Of a stretch of DNA of 48,533 nt, positions 8,525-17,407 are shown in pieces. The translations under genes and the position numbers were made by a program. The notes under the pieces are model-generated. The model saw nothing but the letters and a program-made list of their open reading frames with translations, ran no database searches and was not told the origin of the DNA. How positions within the stretch are numbered: the first letter of the stretch is position 1; every line of letters begins with the position of its first letter. Source of the DNA: Mangrovicoccus algicola (GTDB lineage Bacteria; Pseudomonadota; Alphaproteobacteria; Rhodobacterales; Rhodobacteraceae); assembly GCF_014903745.1 (NCBI RefSeq), contig NZ_JACVXA010000038.1, forward strand, positions 1-48,533. The letters are read 5' to 3'.

Positions 8525-9268
8525 TCAGCCCAGGGTCGCCAGCGCCGGAAACCGTTCCAGCAGCCAGTAGGAAAAGGCGCTGAACTGACCGGTCAGCATC
8601 ATCAGCCCGACCGTCCACAGCAGCAGGCCCATGATCCGCTCGATCTGGGCCATGTGCCGTTTCATCCAGACCAGCACCCGGCTCTGCGGGCCGAGGAAGG
8701 CCGCGACCAGCAGGAAGGGCACGCCCAGCCCCAGCGCATAGACGCCCAGAAGGACGGTGCCGCGCGCGATGGAGGCCTCTGATGCGGCCAGGGACAGGAT
8801 CGCCCCCAGCTGCGGACCGATGCAGGGTGTCCAGCCGAAGGCGAAGGCCAGGCCCAGCACATAGGCCCCCATGGCCGACCCGCCGCGGTCGCCCGCCTCC
8901 ACCCGCAATTCGCGGTTGAGGAAGGGCAGCCGCAGGATGCCGAGGAAATGCAGGCCGAAAATCATGACCAGCGCCCCGGCCAGCATGGAAAAGGCCTGCT
9001 GGTTCTGCAGGAAGAAGGCACCGAAGGCCGAGGCCGTGAAGCCCAGGAACAGGAAGACCGTCGACAGGCCCAGCACGAAGAACAGCGCCGCCAGGACGAC
9101 ACGTCCCCGCGCCCGGCCGAATTCGCCGACCGACACGCCGGACATGTAGGCCAGGTAGGGCGGCACGATGGGCAGCACGCAGGGCGACAGGAAGGACACC
9201 ATCCCGGCAAGCGCCGAGGCGAATATGGCGGGCAGGAGCGCCGCGTCGATGATCTCGATTCCGAACAT
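8525..9268 (-). CDS. ccdA: CcdA-type cytochrome c biogenesis / thiol-reductant transmembrane protein
   Basis: A polytopic inner-membrane protein of about 247 residues with roughly six helices. It passes reducing equivalents from cytoplasmic thioredoxin to periplasmic thiol proteins, as needed for cytochrome c maturation. The two redox Cys residues sit in the symmetric motifs SFLSPCVLPIVPPY near the N terminus and FGWTPCIGPQLGAIL in the second half. Length is typical of the short DsbD/CcdA family, which lacks the soluble DsbD domains. Start is set at ATG 9268 (MFGIEIIDAAL); a TTG two codons upstream (9274) is also possible. No other ccm gene is adjacent. It is divergent from the TusA-like gene, itself a sulfur-transfer protein. 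Confidence 0.88.
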   Translation of the reverse strand: MFGIEIIDAALLPAIFASALAGMVSFLSPCVLPIVPPYLAYMSGVSVGEFGRARGRVVLAALFFVLGLSTVFLFLGFTASAFGAFFLQNQQAFSMLAGALVMIFGLHFLGILRLPFLNRELRVEAGDRGGSAMGAYVLGLAFAFGWTPCIGPQLGAILSLAASEASIARGTVLLGVYALGLGVPFLLVAAFLGPQSRVLVWMKRHMAQIERIMGLLLWTVGLMMLTGQFSAFSYWLLERFPALATLG

Positions 9269-9415
9269 GGCCAAGCTCTAGGGGGAAACCGCCCGGAGGT
9301 CACGCGATGGCGCGTCACATTGGCGTGGCGTTGCCCGCATGCCATGCGGATCATGCGGCAGGCGGGGCCCCGTGCAGACATGTCCCGCAGCGACCCCGAC
9401 AGGAAGGCCATGCGC

Positions 9416-9664
9416 ATGACACGCTATCCCGATCCCGACCTGACCGTCGATGCCCGCGGGCTGCGCTGTCCCCTGCCGGTGCTGCGGGCCCGCAAGCGGC
9501 TGCAGGATCTCGCCGCGGGCGCCGTGCTGTGCCTGCGGGCCGATGACCCGATGGCGCTGATCGATCTGCCGCATTTCTGCGCCGGGGCGGGACATGACTA
9601 TCTCGGGCACGAGGAAGGCCCCGACGGGCTGCGCCTGTACCTGCGCAAGACGCGCGCCGACTGA
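9416..9664 (+). CDS. TusA/SirA/YedF family sulfurtransferase
   Basis: An 82-residue protein with the family signature VDARGLRCPLPVLRARK. Cys18 in the CPxP motif carries a persulfide in TusA-like proteins, which relay sulfur for tRNA thiolation, molybdenum cofactor or other uses. The remainder fits the two-layer alpha/beta fold, with LRADDPMALIDLPHFC in the middle. ATG 9416 is preferred: AGGAAGG at 9401-9407 is eight bases away, whereas ATG 9410 would be only two bases from it. The single-domain form fits TusA, but paralogs are common and no tus partner is nearby, so no symbol is given. Confidence 0.85.
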   Translation: MTRYPDPDLTVDARGLRCPLPVLRARKRLQDLAAGAVLCLRADDPMALIDLPHFCAGAGHDYLGHEEGPDGLRLYLRKTRAD

Positions 9665-9682
9665 GCCGGGCGGCAGATGCGC

Positions 9683-9714
9683 AAAGGGCCGCAGCGTCGC
9701 CGCCACGGCCCTTT
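9683..9714. terminator. Bidirectional terminator between the TusA-like gene and rne
   Basis: AAAGGGCCG (9683-9691) and CGGCCCTTT (9706-9714) form a perfect nine-base-pair stem with a 14-base loop between two convergent genes. T-rich ends in both directions, from the AAA/TTT stem edges, suit use by both transcripts. Confidence 0.7.
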
Positions 9715-9739
9715 CGTCATGATTTCCTTGCCGGATCGG

Positions 9740-12700
9740 TCAGCCGACCGACCACCATCCGCGGCGCTTCGGCTTCGCCGCGTCGGTCTCCGCCTCCGTT
9801 TCGGCGCCCGGCTCCGGCTCCTGTTCAGGGGCCGGTGCCGGGGCGGCGGCCTCTTCCGGCTGTGCCTCCGGCGCAGCGGCCGGGGCGGCCTCTTCCGGCG
9901 CTGCCGCGGGGGCGGCCTCGGCGACGGTCTCCACCGGGGTCTCCGGCACCGGCTTCGCGGCCTGTTCGGGCTCCGCTTCGGCCGATTCCGGCAGCAGCGC
10001 CACCGGCTCGTCCTCCACATCCGCAAGCGGGGTTTCCGGCTCGATCTCGGGCTCCTGCGCGACAGGCGCCGCGTCCGAAGATGCCGCAGCCTCCGTCGGC
10101 ACATCTGCCGCAGGCGCCGTCATCTCCTCCGCGGGCGCGGGGGCCGCGTCGGACGGAGTGCCGGCATCGGCAGCGACCGGCGCGGGTTCGGCGGTTGCGG
10201 GTTCGGGCGCTGCGGTGGTCTCCGCCTCGTCTCCGGGCCGCTTGCGGCCGCGACCGCCACGGCGGCGGCGCCGCCGCTTGGGCTGGTCGTCGCCCTCGCC
10301 GGTCTCGTCCTCGGACCCGCCGTCCTCGCCCTCTTCGGGGGAAGCGGACGCGTCCTCGTCCTCGTCGGCACCGTTTTCCGCGTCGTATCCGGCCTCGTCG
10401 CCATTCGGCCCGCCCTTGCGGCGGCGACGGCGGCGGCGGCGGCGCTTGGGCTGGTCATCCTCGCTTTCGGGCGCAGGATCGGGCGCGGCCACTGCGGCTT
10501 CCTCGGCCTCGGCGGCCTCGGCCTCTTCCTCGATCTCCAGATCGGGCAGGTCCGACGTGTCGACCGAGATGACCGGCGCGGCCGCGACCGGAACCGTGCG
10601 GGTGGCGGTCTTGAACCGCTCCATCACGAAATCGGGGCTGACCAGCGCAGGATCGGATTCGATGCGCACCGACAGGCCATAGCGCATCTCGATATTGGCG
10701 ATATGCACCCGCTTGTTGTTCATCAGGTAATTGGCGATGCCCACCGGGCATTTCACCAGGACCTCGCGCGACCGGCGGCGCACGCCCTCTTCCTCGATCT
10801 GGCGCAGGATCGACAGCGCCAGGCTGTCATCCGACCGGATCAATCCGGTGCCGTGGCAGTGCGGACAGGGCTGGGTCGTCGCCTCGATCATGCCGGGGCG
10901 CAGGCGCTGGCGCGACATCTCCATCAGGCCGAAGCCCGAGATGCGGCCCACCTGGATCCGGGCCCGGTCGGTTTTCAGACGGTCCTTGAAGCGCTTCTCG
11001 ACGGCGGCGTTGTTCTTGCGCTCTTCCATGTCGATGAAGTCGATCACGATCAGGCCCGCGAGGTCGCGCAGGCGCAGCTGGCGCGCCACCTCTTCGGCAG
11101 CCTCCAGGTTCGTGTTCAGCGCGGTCTGCTCGATCGAGCCTTCCTTCGTCGCCTTGCCGGAGTTCACGTCGATGGCGACCAGCGCCTCGGTGACGCCGAT
11201 GACGATGTAGCCGCCGGATTTCAGCCGCACGACCGGGTTGAACATCCCGTCGAGATAGCTTTCCACCTGGTGGCGCGCGAACAGCGGCAGCGGGTCGGTA
11301 TACTGCTTCACGTTCTTGGCGTGGGACGGCATGATCATCTTCATGAAGTCCTTGGCGTTGCGGTATCCCGCCTCGCCCTCGACCAGAACCTCCTCGATCT
11401 CGCGGTTATAGAGGTCGCGGATCGAGCGTTTGATCAAGTCGCCTTCCTGGTAGATATTCGCCGGGGCGAAGGATTTCAGCGCCAGCTGGCGGATCTGCTC
11501 CCACAGCCGCTGCAGGTATTCGTAGTCGCGCTTGATCTCGGCCTTGGTGCGGTTGGCCCCCGCGGTGCGGATGATGAGCCCCGCGCCTTCCGGCACGTCC
11601 AGTTCGGTCGCGATCTGCTTGAGCTTCTTGCGGTCGGCCGCCTGGGTGATCTTGCGGGAAATCCCGCCGCCGCGCGCGGTGTTCGGCATCAGCACGCAGT
11701 AGCGCCCGGCCAGCGACAGGTAGGTCGTCAGCGCCGCACCCTTGTTGCCGCGTTCCTCCTTGACCACCTGGACCAGCATGATCTGCCGGACCTTGATGAC
11801 TTCCTGGATCTTGTAGCGGCGCGGACGCGGCTTGGAATTGCGCGGACGGCGCGCCTCCTCGACCTCGTCCTCGATGTCGTCGGTCTCGACATCCTCGATC
11901 GTGTCGTCCTGCTCGGCTTCCTCGGGCTCGTTCTCGTGGACGGGCACTTCGGAATGATCGGCATCATCGCCGGCCCCGCGGGACGCGGGCTCCTGCGAGG
12001 TGACGTAATCGGCGGGACCGGCCGCGGCCATGTAGCTGGGCGGCGTGTCGTCGGAAGAGGTCTCCGCCTCATCGGAGCCGTCATCCGGCGCGGTCGCGTC
12101 CCCGGCCTTCGGATCCTCTTCGGATGCATCGGCCGCGGGGCGGATCGGGATTTCCACAGGCGCCGCGGCGGGTGCCTCGGGCGTCGCGCCTTCGCGCACG
12201 GGCGCATCGCCCCCGGCCACGTCCATTCCGCTTTCGCCCGCATCATCGCCGACCGGCGACAGGAGCGGATCCTCCTCGGGGGCGAGATCCACCACGTCCA
12301 TGCCCGAAGGCGCACGATCGCGGGTCCGGCCCGAACGCGACACCTTCCGGGTCTTGGCGGGCTTGGCCTCCTCGCCGTCGCGGGACTTGCTGCGGGTGCG
12401 GCGGCGCGACTTGCGCTCGCCTTCGCCATCCTCGTCCTCGCGATCCTTCAGCGATTCCGCATAGGCCCGTTCCTCGGCCATCAGCGCCTCGCGATCGGCC
12501 ACCGGGATCTGGTAGTAATCCGGGTGGATCTCCGAGAAGGCAAGGAAACCGTGGCGGTTCCCGCCGTAATCGACGAAGGCGGCCTGAAGCGACGGCTCTA
12601 CGCGCGTGACTTTTGCCAGGTAGATGTTGCCAGCCAGCTGGCGCTTGTTCTCGGACTCAAAGTCGAATTCCTCGACCTTGCTGCCGTCGACCACGACGAC

Positions 12701-12748
12701 CCGGGTCTCTTCCGGGTGCGTGGCATCGATGAGCATTTTCTTTGCCAT
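9740..12748 (-). CDS. rne: Ribonuclease E (Rne/Rng family) with large S1 insert and arginine-rich tail
   Basis: A 1002-residue endoribonuclease, scaffold of the RNA degradosome. The N-terminal S1 domain begins MAKKMLIDATHPEETRVVVV. After LMAEERAYAESLKDRED it is split by about 250 charged, mostly disordered residues, then resumes at YKIQEVIKVRQIMLVQVVKEE; split S1 domains are usual in alphaproteobacteria. The catalytic region shows VAIDVNSGKAT and LIVIDFIDMEE (Mg-binding Asp residues) and the zinc-link PCPHCHGTG. The C-terminal third is low-complexity Pro/Ala/Glu sequence with two arginine blocks (KRRRRRRRRRK, KRRRRRRGG) for RNA binding. It ends KPKRRGWWSVG. Start is ATG 12748, matching the family; the frame stays open 78 bases further without support. 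Confidence 0.96.
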   Translation of the reverse strand: MAKKMLIDATHPEETRVVVVDGSKVEEFDFESENKRQLAGNIYLAKVTRVEPSLQAAFVDYGGNRHGFLAFSEIHPDYYQIPVADREALMAEERAYAESLKDREDEDGEGERKSRRRTRSKSRDGEEAKPAKTRKVSRSGRTRDRAPSGMDVVDLAPEEDPLLSPVGDDAGESGMDVAGGDAPVREGATPEAPAAAPVEIPIRPAADASEEDPKAGDATAPDDGSDEAETSSDDTPPSYMAAAGPADYVTSQEPASRGAGDDADHSEVPVHENEPEEAEQDDTIEDVETDDIEDEVEEARRPRNSKPRPRRYKIQEVIKVRQIMLVQVVKEERGNKGAALTTYLSLAGRYCVLMPNTARGGGISRKITQAADRKKLKQIATELDVPEGAGLIIRTAGANRTKAEIKRDYEYLQRLWEQIRQLALKSFAPANIYQEGDLIKRSIRDLYNREIEEVLVEGEAGYRNAKDFMKMIMPSHAKNVKQYTDPLPLFARHQVESYLDGMFNPVVRLKSGGYIVIGVTEALVAIDVNSGKATKEGSIEQTALNTNLEAAEEVARQLRLRDLAGLIVIDFIDMEERKNNAAVEKRFKDRLKTDRARIQVGRISGFGLMEMSRQRLRPGMIEATTQPCPHCHGTGLIRSDDSLALSILRQIEEEGVRRRSREVLVKCPVGIANYLMNNKRVHIANIEMRYGLSVRIESDPALVSPDFVMERFKTATRTVPVAAAPVISVDTSDLPDLEIEEEAEAAEAEEAAVAAPDPAPESEDDQPKRRRRRRRRRKGGPNGDEAGYDAENGADEDEDASASPEEGEDGGSEDETGEGDDQPKRRRRRRGGRGRKRPGDEAETTAAPEPATAEPAPVAADAGTPSDAAPAPAEEMTAPAADVPTEAAASSDAAPVAQEPEIEPETPLADVEDEPVALLPESAEAEPEQAAKPVPETPVETVAEAAPAAAPEEAAPAAAPEAQPEEAAAPAPAPEQEPEPGAETEAETDAAKPKRRGWWSVG

Positions 12749-13162
12749 TATGTCTCTTGTCACCGCCCGGATGCCGGAGGCTCTGACGCCTGGACGGCGC
12801 ACGGGCGTTATGTGCTGTAGAAGCAATGGCCGGAGCGGTGGATCGGGTCATCGGGTCAAGCGGCGTATTCGCCCAAGCCTGCCCTGCCCTCAACCGATCC
12901 GGTTCCATCGCGTTTCATCCTTGGCCCCGTTGCGGGGCCGGTTCTTGGCCCGTCGGTCCAGGCCGATGCGGGCGTTTGGGTCCCCGCAAATCGGGGGTTT
13001 CGACTGGCGCGTACCCTGCACCGCATCGGGCGCCGGGGGGCTTCCAGGGAAATCTAGCATCGGGACACAGCCCGGTATCTCACTTAAACTGCACTTCGCT
13101 GGAATGACAATGGCAATTTACGCAGGATCCGCCGCATCCGGCGAATCCCGCATCCTTGCGCG
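12749..13162 (-). promoter_or_regulatory. Long rne leader with promoter-like boxes and hairpins
   Basis: This 414-base gap holds no supported gene. On the minus strand, TTGTCA (13110-13105) and TTAAGT (13087-13082) are separated by 17 bases and make a plausible sigma-70-type promoter, giving an rne leader of roughly 320-330 bases. The leader contains GGCCCCG-TTG-CGGGGCC (12923-12939) and CCCCG-N5-CGGGG (12982-12996) hairpins. Long, structured rne leaders mediate autoregulation in E. coli, so the same may apply here; that is inference. Confidence 0.45.
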
Positions 13163-14497
13163 TCAGCCGATGTAATCGGAGCGGGCCAGCCCGTATTTCT
13201 GCATCTTCTCGTTCAGCGTCCGGCGCGGGACGCAAAGCTCCTCCATCACCTTCGAGACGGAGCCGCGGTGACGGCGCATGGTATTGTCGATCAGCATCTT
13301 CTCGAACGACTCGACATATTCCTTCAGCGGCTTGCCCTCCTGGGTCATGGCCGGGGTCAGCGCCTCGTTATCAGCCATCAGGAGCGAGGTCAGCGTGCCC
13401 TTCTCGCGGCGCGCCTGCAGCACGGCACGATCGGCCATGTTCGACAGCTGCCGCAGGTTCCCGGGCCAGGGCGCCTGCATCAGCTGCGCGGCATCCTGCG
13501 CCGAAAGATCGGGGACGTCGCAGCCATATTCCTCGGCGGCGCGGCGCATCATCATGTTGAACAGCGTCAGGATGTCGTCGCCGCGCGCCCTGAGCGGCGG
13601 CAGGCCCAGCCGGTGGCAGCTGAGCCGGTGGAACAGGTCCGGGCGCAGCCGCGCATCCAGCGGCTCGCTCATGTCCTGGAGGTTGGAAATCGCGATGATC
13701 CGGGGCGCGGTGGCCTCGTCCTCGGCATCCAGCCACGAGACCAGCCGCACCTGCGCATCGGCATCCAGCGCCTCGACATCCTCCAGGATCAGCGTGCCGC
13801 CGCGCGTTTCCGCCAGAAGCCCCGGCGCGGCCGCCGCCTCGTCGCCGAACAGCGCCGCCGCCTGCTGCGCAGGCGAGATCGAGGCGCAGAAGAACCGCTG
13901 CAGCGGCTTGGCCGCGCGCGGGCCCACCGCGTGCAGCGCGCGCGCCACCAGCGTCTTGCCGGTGCCGGTCTCGCCCTCGATGAGGACCGGCAGGGGGGAC
14001 TGGCCGAAATCCAGGATATCCTCGCGCAGCTGCACCATCTCGGCGCAATTGCCCGCCAGCTGGCCGACCGGCGCGCTGCCATCCGACAGCTCCTCGCGCA
14101 GCGCGCGGTTGTCCAGGTTGGCGCGGCGCGCCTCGACGCCCTTGCGCACCAGCTCGGTCAGCCGCTCGGGGTCGAAGGGTTTCTCCATGAAATCCATCGC
14201 GCCGATGCGCATCGCCTCCACCGCCATGGGCACATCGCCATGGCCGGTGATCATGATGACGGGCAGGCCGCTATCGACATGCATCAGCCGTTTCAGGAAG
14301 GTCATGCCATCCATGCCGGGCATCTTGATGTCCGAGACGACCACCCCCGGCCAGCCGTTGCGCAGAACCGCCAGCGCGTCCACGGCGCTGGGAAAGGTCT
14401 CCGTCTCGAAGCCCGACAGGCTCAGCCACTGGCTGATGGACTGGCGCATATCCGCCTCGTCATCGACAATGGCGACCTTGATGACCTGCTTGCTCAT
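13163..14497 (-). CDS. dctD: DctD-like NtrC-family response regulator lacking GAFTGA
   Basis: A 444-residue response regulator paired with the upstream dctB. It has a receiver domain (residues 1-120) with Asp12/Asp13 and phospho-acceptor Asp56 in SDIKMPGMDG, and an AAA+ domain with Walker A GETGTGKT (175-182). A C-terminal Fis-type helix-turn-helix follows (EELCVPRRTLNEKMQKYG). The GAFTGA loop that contacts sigma-54 is absent: after ALFGDE the sequence goes straight to AAAAPGLLAE (216-230). Walker B reads LILEDVE instead of LFLDEI. Rhodobacter capsulatus NtrC is a known activator without GAFTGA that works with the housekeeping sigma factor, and this protein may do likewise. By family it would control C4-dicarboxylate uptake, but no dctPQM genes lie here. 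Confidence 0.85.
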   Translation of the reverse strand: MSKQVIKVAIVDDEADMRQSISQWLSLSGFETETFPSAVDALAVLRNGWPGVVVSDIKMPGMDGMTFLKRLMHVDSGLPVIMITGHGDVPMAVEAMRIGAMDFMEKPFDPERLTELVRKGVEARRANLDNRALREELSDGSAPVGQLAGNCAEMVQLREDILDFGQSPLPVLIEGETGTGKTLVARALHAVGPRAAKPLQRFFCASISPAQQAAALFGDEAAAAPGLLAETRGGTLILEDVEALDADAQVRLVSWLDAEDEATAPRIIAISNLQDMSEPLDARLRPDLFHRLSCHRLGLPPLRARGDDILTLFNMMMRRAAEEYGCDVPDLSAQDAAQLMQAPWPGNLRQLSNMADRAVLQARREKGTLTSLLMADNEALTPAMTQEGKPLKEYVESFEKMLIDNTMRRHRGSVSKVMEELCVPRRTLNEKMQKYGLARSDYIG

Positions 14498-14500
14498 TCG

Positions 14501-16285
14501 CTACTCCGCCGCGGTATCGTCCGGTTGGCCGGACCTTGTTGGTGATTGCTGTGTCGCGGATCCGCCGGCAAGCGGCAGATCCATCTTGAATATCGCGCCA
14601 CCGCCCGATCCGTTCCGCGCGGTCAGGCGGCCGCCGAAGGATTTCACGATGGTGGACGAGATCGCCAGTCCCAGCCCGACGCCCTCGCCCGGCGGCTTGG
14701 TCGTGTAGAAGGGCTCGAACAGGTTCTGCAAATCGCTGATCCCGGTGCCGTTGTCGCGCACCGACAGGGTCGCGACCTCGCCCTGGCTGAGGACGATGTC
14801 GACCATCGGCTCCTCGACGCCCTGGGTGGCGTCCAGCGCGTTGCGCAGCAGGTTGACCAGGACCTGCTCGATGCGCACCGGATCGGCCATGACCAGCACC
14901 GGGTGGTCGGGCACCGCGCGGCTGACCCGGGCCGGGCTGCGCGACAGCTGCGGGGCCATGATGTCCATCACCGAGGTGACGCAGTCGCGCAGGTCGACCT
15001 CGAACAGCTCGTCCGCCTCCTTGCGCGCATGGGCCTTGAGCTGGCGGGTGATCGAGCCCATCCGGTCGATCAGCCCGTTGATGCGGTGGAAGGAGGACAG
15101 CGCCTCCTCGATGCGCTGGCGCTGCATCAGCAGCCTGGCGCCGGCCAGGTAGGTCTTCATCGCCGCCAGCGGCTGGTTCAGCTCGTGGCTGATCGCCGCC
15201 GACATTTCCCCCAGCGCCGCCATCTTGGAGGATTGCGCCAGCGACTGTTCGGCCACCTGCAGGTTGCGTTCGGCCTTCTCGCGCTCGGCGATCTCGGCCT
15301 GCAGCCTCTGGTTCAGCCGCCGCAGCCGGTCGGATTCCCGCGCCAGCCGGGCCGAGCGGCGATTGGAGGATTGCGAGACCAGAAAGAACAGCAGCGCCAG
15401 GACGATGGCGAATCCCATCACCTCCATCGCCAGCACCGCCGCCACCCGTTCGCGCACCTGCGCGAAGGACGTGTAGGAGACCAGGCGCCAGCCCTGGAAG
15501 GGCACGCGCGTCTCCTGCCGCATCATCGGCTCGCCATTGACATAGCCGTCCCCCGAGGCGCCCGCAAAGCTGCGCAGCACGCCCTGCGCCCCGCCGATGG
15601 ACGTGGCGAGGAAGTCGGTTTCCTTCAGGCCGGTCCAGCGCGGCGCAGTCGACAGCACCGCCCGCCCGGAACTGTCCAGCACGAAGACCGAATCCGACAG
15701 CCAGGCCCAGCGGGGGAGGAACTTCTTCAGGTCGACCTCCACCGCGATCACGCCCATCGTATCGCCCGATTGGACGATCTTGCGGCTGTAGAAGAAGGCG
15801 GAGCCGCCGGTTTCCGTCTGGACCGCGGTATAGATCGTGTCGCCGGAGCGCAGCGCGTCGATGAAATAGGCCGAGGACCGCTGGTTCTCCCCGAGATTGG
15901 CCCGGTCCGAGGAGGCCACGACCCGCCCCGACGCGTCCAGCAGCAGCAGCCTTGCCGCGCCGATCTCCTCGCGGTAGCGGATCAGCAGCTGCGATGTCTG
16001 GGTGAATTCCTTGGAGGCCAGCGCCCCCAGCAGCACCGGATCGCGCGACAGCAGCAGCGGCACGACCTCCTGGCGTTCCAGTTCGCCCATCAGGTTGCCG
16101 CTGTAAAGCGCCAGGCGGACATCGGACCGCGCGCGGCTGGACTCCGAGAAGCGCTGGCTGAGGATCTGGTTGGTGACCCAGATCAGCCCCATGGCCGCAA
16201 GGAAAAGCCCCAGCACTGCCGCGCGCAATGCCCAGGTGCGGTTCGGGCCCAAAGCTGGGCGAGGCCTGTCCTGTCTGTTTCTCAC
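14501..16285 (-). CDS. dctB: DctB-like sensor histidine kinase
   Basis: A 594-residue membrane kinase. One membrane helix lies near residues 18-37, then a periplasmic double-Cache-type sensing region to about 280, then a second helix near 284-304. A coiled-coil linker (about 310-350) precedes the dimerisation and phospho-acceptor box, His367 in AAISHELNQPLAAMK. The ATPase domain shows NLLRNALDAT, VRDNGTGI, FEPFYTTKPPGEGVGLGLAI. This matches DctB kinases that sense C4-dicarboxylates. The start is GTG 16285; internal ATGs would cut the first helix. The stop lies three bases before the dctD start, so the pair is one operon. The ligand is inferred from family resemblance only. Confidence 0.87.
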   Translation of the reverse strand: MRNRQDRPRPALGPNRTWALRAAVLGLFLAAMGLIWVTNQILSQRFSESSRARSDVRLALYSGNLMGELERQEVVPLLLSRDPVLLGALASKEFTQTSQLLIRYREEIGAARLLLLDASGRVVASSDRANLGENQRSSAYFIDALRSGDTIYTAVQTETGGSAFFYSRKIVQSGDTMGVIAVEVDLKKFLPRWAWLSDSVFVLDSSGRAVLSTAPRWTGLKETDFLATSIGGAQGVLRSFAGASGDGYVNGEPMMRQETRVPFQGWRLVSYTSFAQVRERVAAVLAMEVMGFAIVLALLFFLVSQSSNRRSARLARESDRLRRLNQRLQAEIAEREKAERNLQVAEQSLAQSSKMAALGEMSAAISHELNQPLAAMKTYLAGARLLMQRQRIEEALSSFHRINGLIDRMGSITRQLKAHARKEADELFEVDLRDCVTSVMDIMAPQLSRSPARVSRAVPDHPVLVMADPVRIEQVLVNLLRNALDATQGVEEPMVDIVLSQGEVATLSVRDNGTGISDLQNLFEPFYTTKPPGEGVGLGLAISSTIVKSFGGRLTARNGSGGGAIFKMDLPLAGGSATQQSPTRSGQPDDTAAE

Positions 16286-16370
16286 GCGGGGAACCTAGGG
16301 GCGGGCCACGGGAATTCCAAGCGCGCCGATGCGGGGATCCGGCCTGTCGGCGGAGCCCCGCGCGCGGCGA

Positions 16371-17042
16371 TCAGGCCGAGACCAGCGAGGCGGCCAGGGA
16401 ACGGAACATCGCCACCCCGTCCGTGCCGCCATGCAGCGGATCCACGGCGCGCTCGGGATGGGGCATCAGCCCCAGCACCCGGCGGTTTTCCGACAGCACG
16501 CCGGCGATGCGGTCGTCAGCGCCGTTGATATCCGTGCCATAGCGGAAGGCGATGCGGTCTTCTGCCTCCAGCTGCGCCCGCAGCTCGGCATCGGCGCGGT
16601 AATTGCCGTCGTGATGCGCCACCGGGATCTCGATCCGCTGGCCCTTCTCGTATCCCGAGGTGAACAGGCTGTCCGCCGTCTCCACCACCAGCTCCACCGG
16701 CTTGCAGATGAATTTCAGGTTCGCGTTGCGCATCAGCGCCCCGGGCAGCAGCCCGGTCTCGGTCAGCACCTGGAACCCGTTGCAGACGCCCAGCACCGCG
16801 CCCCCCTTCGCGGCGAAATCCACCACCGCGCGGCAGATCGGGGAATTGGCCGCGATGGCGCCGCAACGCAGGTAATCGCCGAAGGAGAACCCGCCGGGAA
16901 TGCCGACGATGTCGATATTGTCCGGCAGCCCGCTATCGCCGTGCCAGACCATCGCGGTCTCGGCGCCGGTGACCTCGCGCAGGGCCACCGCCATGTCGCG
17001 GTCGCAGTTCGATCCGGGAAAGACGATGACAGCAGCGCGCAT
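16371..17042 (-). CDS. purQ: Phosphoribosylformylglycinamidine synthase, glutaminase subunit PurQ
   Basis: A 223-residue class I glutamine amidotransferase. It releases ammonia for the FGAR to FGAM step of purine synthesis, working with PurS and PurL. Visible are [14 protein letters not shown] at the N terminus, the nucleophile Cys87 in [11 protein letters not shown], and the catalytic His/Glu in [15 protein letters not shown] near the C terminus. Length is normal. The ATG at 17042 overlaps the purS stop by one base (TGATG), giving tight coupling with purS. The open frame extends upstream over purS but is not used. purL is not in the window. Confidence 0.95.
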   Translation of the reverse strand: MRAAVIVFPGSNCDRDMAVALREVTGAETAMVWHGDSGLPDNIDIVGIPGGFSFGDYLRCGAIAANSPICRAVVDFAAKGGAVLGVCNGFQVLTETGLLPGALMRNANLKFICKPVELVVETADSLFTSGYEKGQRIEIPVAHHDGNYRADAELRAQLEAEDRIAFRYGTDINGADDRIAGVLSENRRVLGLMPHPERAVDPLHGGTDGVAMFRSLAASLVSA

Positions 17043-17281
17043 CACAGGATCTCGATCTGGTAGCTTTCGATCACGGTATTGGCGAGCAGCTTCTCGCACA
17101 TCGCCGTCACGCTGTGGCGCGCCGCCTCCGGATCGGTCTCGGCCAGGTCCAGCTCGATCAGCTTGCCCTGGCGGACGCCGCCGACGCCCTCGAAGCCAAG
17201 GTTCCCAAGCGCCGCGCGCACCGCCTCGCCCTGCGGATCGAGCACACCGTTGCGCAGCATCACCATAACCCGTGCTTTCAT
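17042..17281 (-). CDS. purS: Phosphoribosylformylglycinamidine synthase subunit PurS
   Basis: A 79-residue protein starting [20 protein letters not shown], the conserved opening of Pur[11 protein letters not shown] and [17 protein letters not shown] follow, as in the small dimeric subunit that bridges PurQ and PurL. It is needed in organisms with a short PurL, as in alphaproteobacteria and Bacillus. It sits directly between purC and purQ on the minus strand, and its TGA shares a base with the purQ ATG. Confidence 0.95.
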   Translation of the reverse strand: MKARVMVMLRNGVLDPQGEAVRAALGNLGFEGVGGVRQGKLIELDLAETDPEAARHSVTAMCEKLLANTVIESYQIEIL

Positions 17282-17407
17282 AGTCGTCCCTTGTCCTTGT
17301 CATCGCGGGACAGGCAGCCCTGCCCGCCCGCGCAAACTAGCCCGTAGAGCCTGTCAGCCCTCTGCGGCTTTCCGGCGGAACGGCACGACCGTCCCGCCTC
17401 CCGGCTT

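Noticed and set aside
9677-12820. Very long open frame on the plus strand opposite rne
   Set aside because: It mirrors the rne frame; its predicted protein is low-complexity Arg/Gly/Leu without any domain, an effect of G+C-rich antisense sequence.
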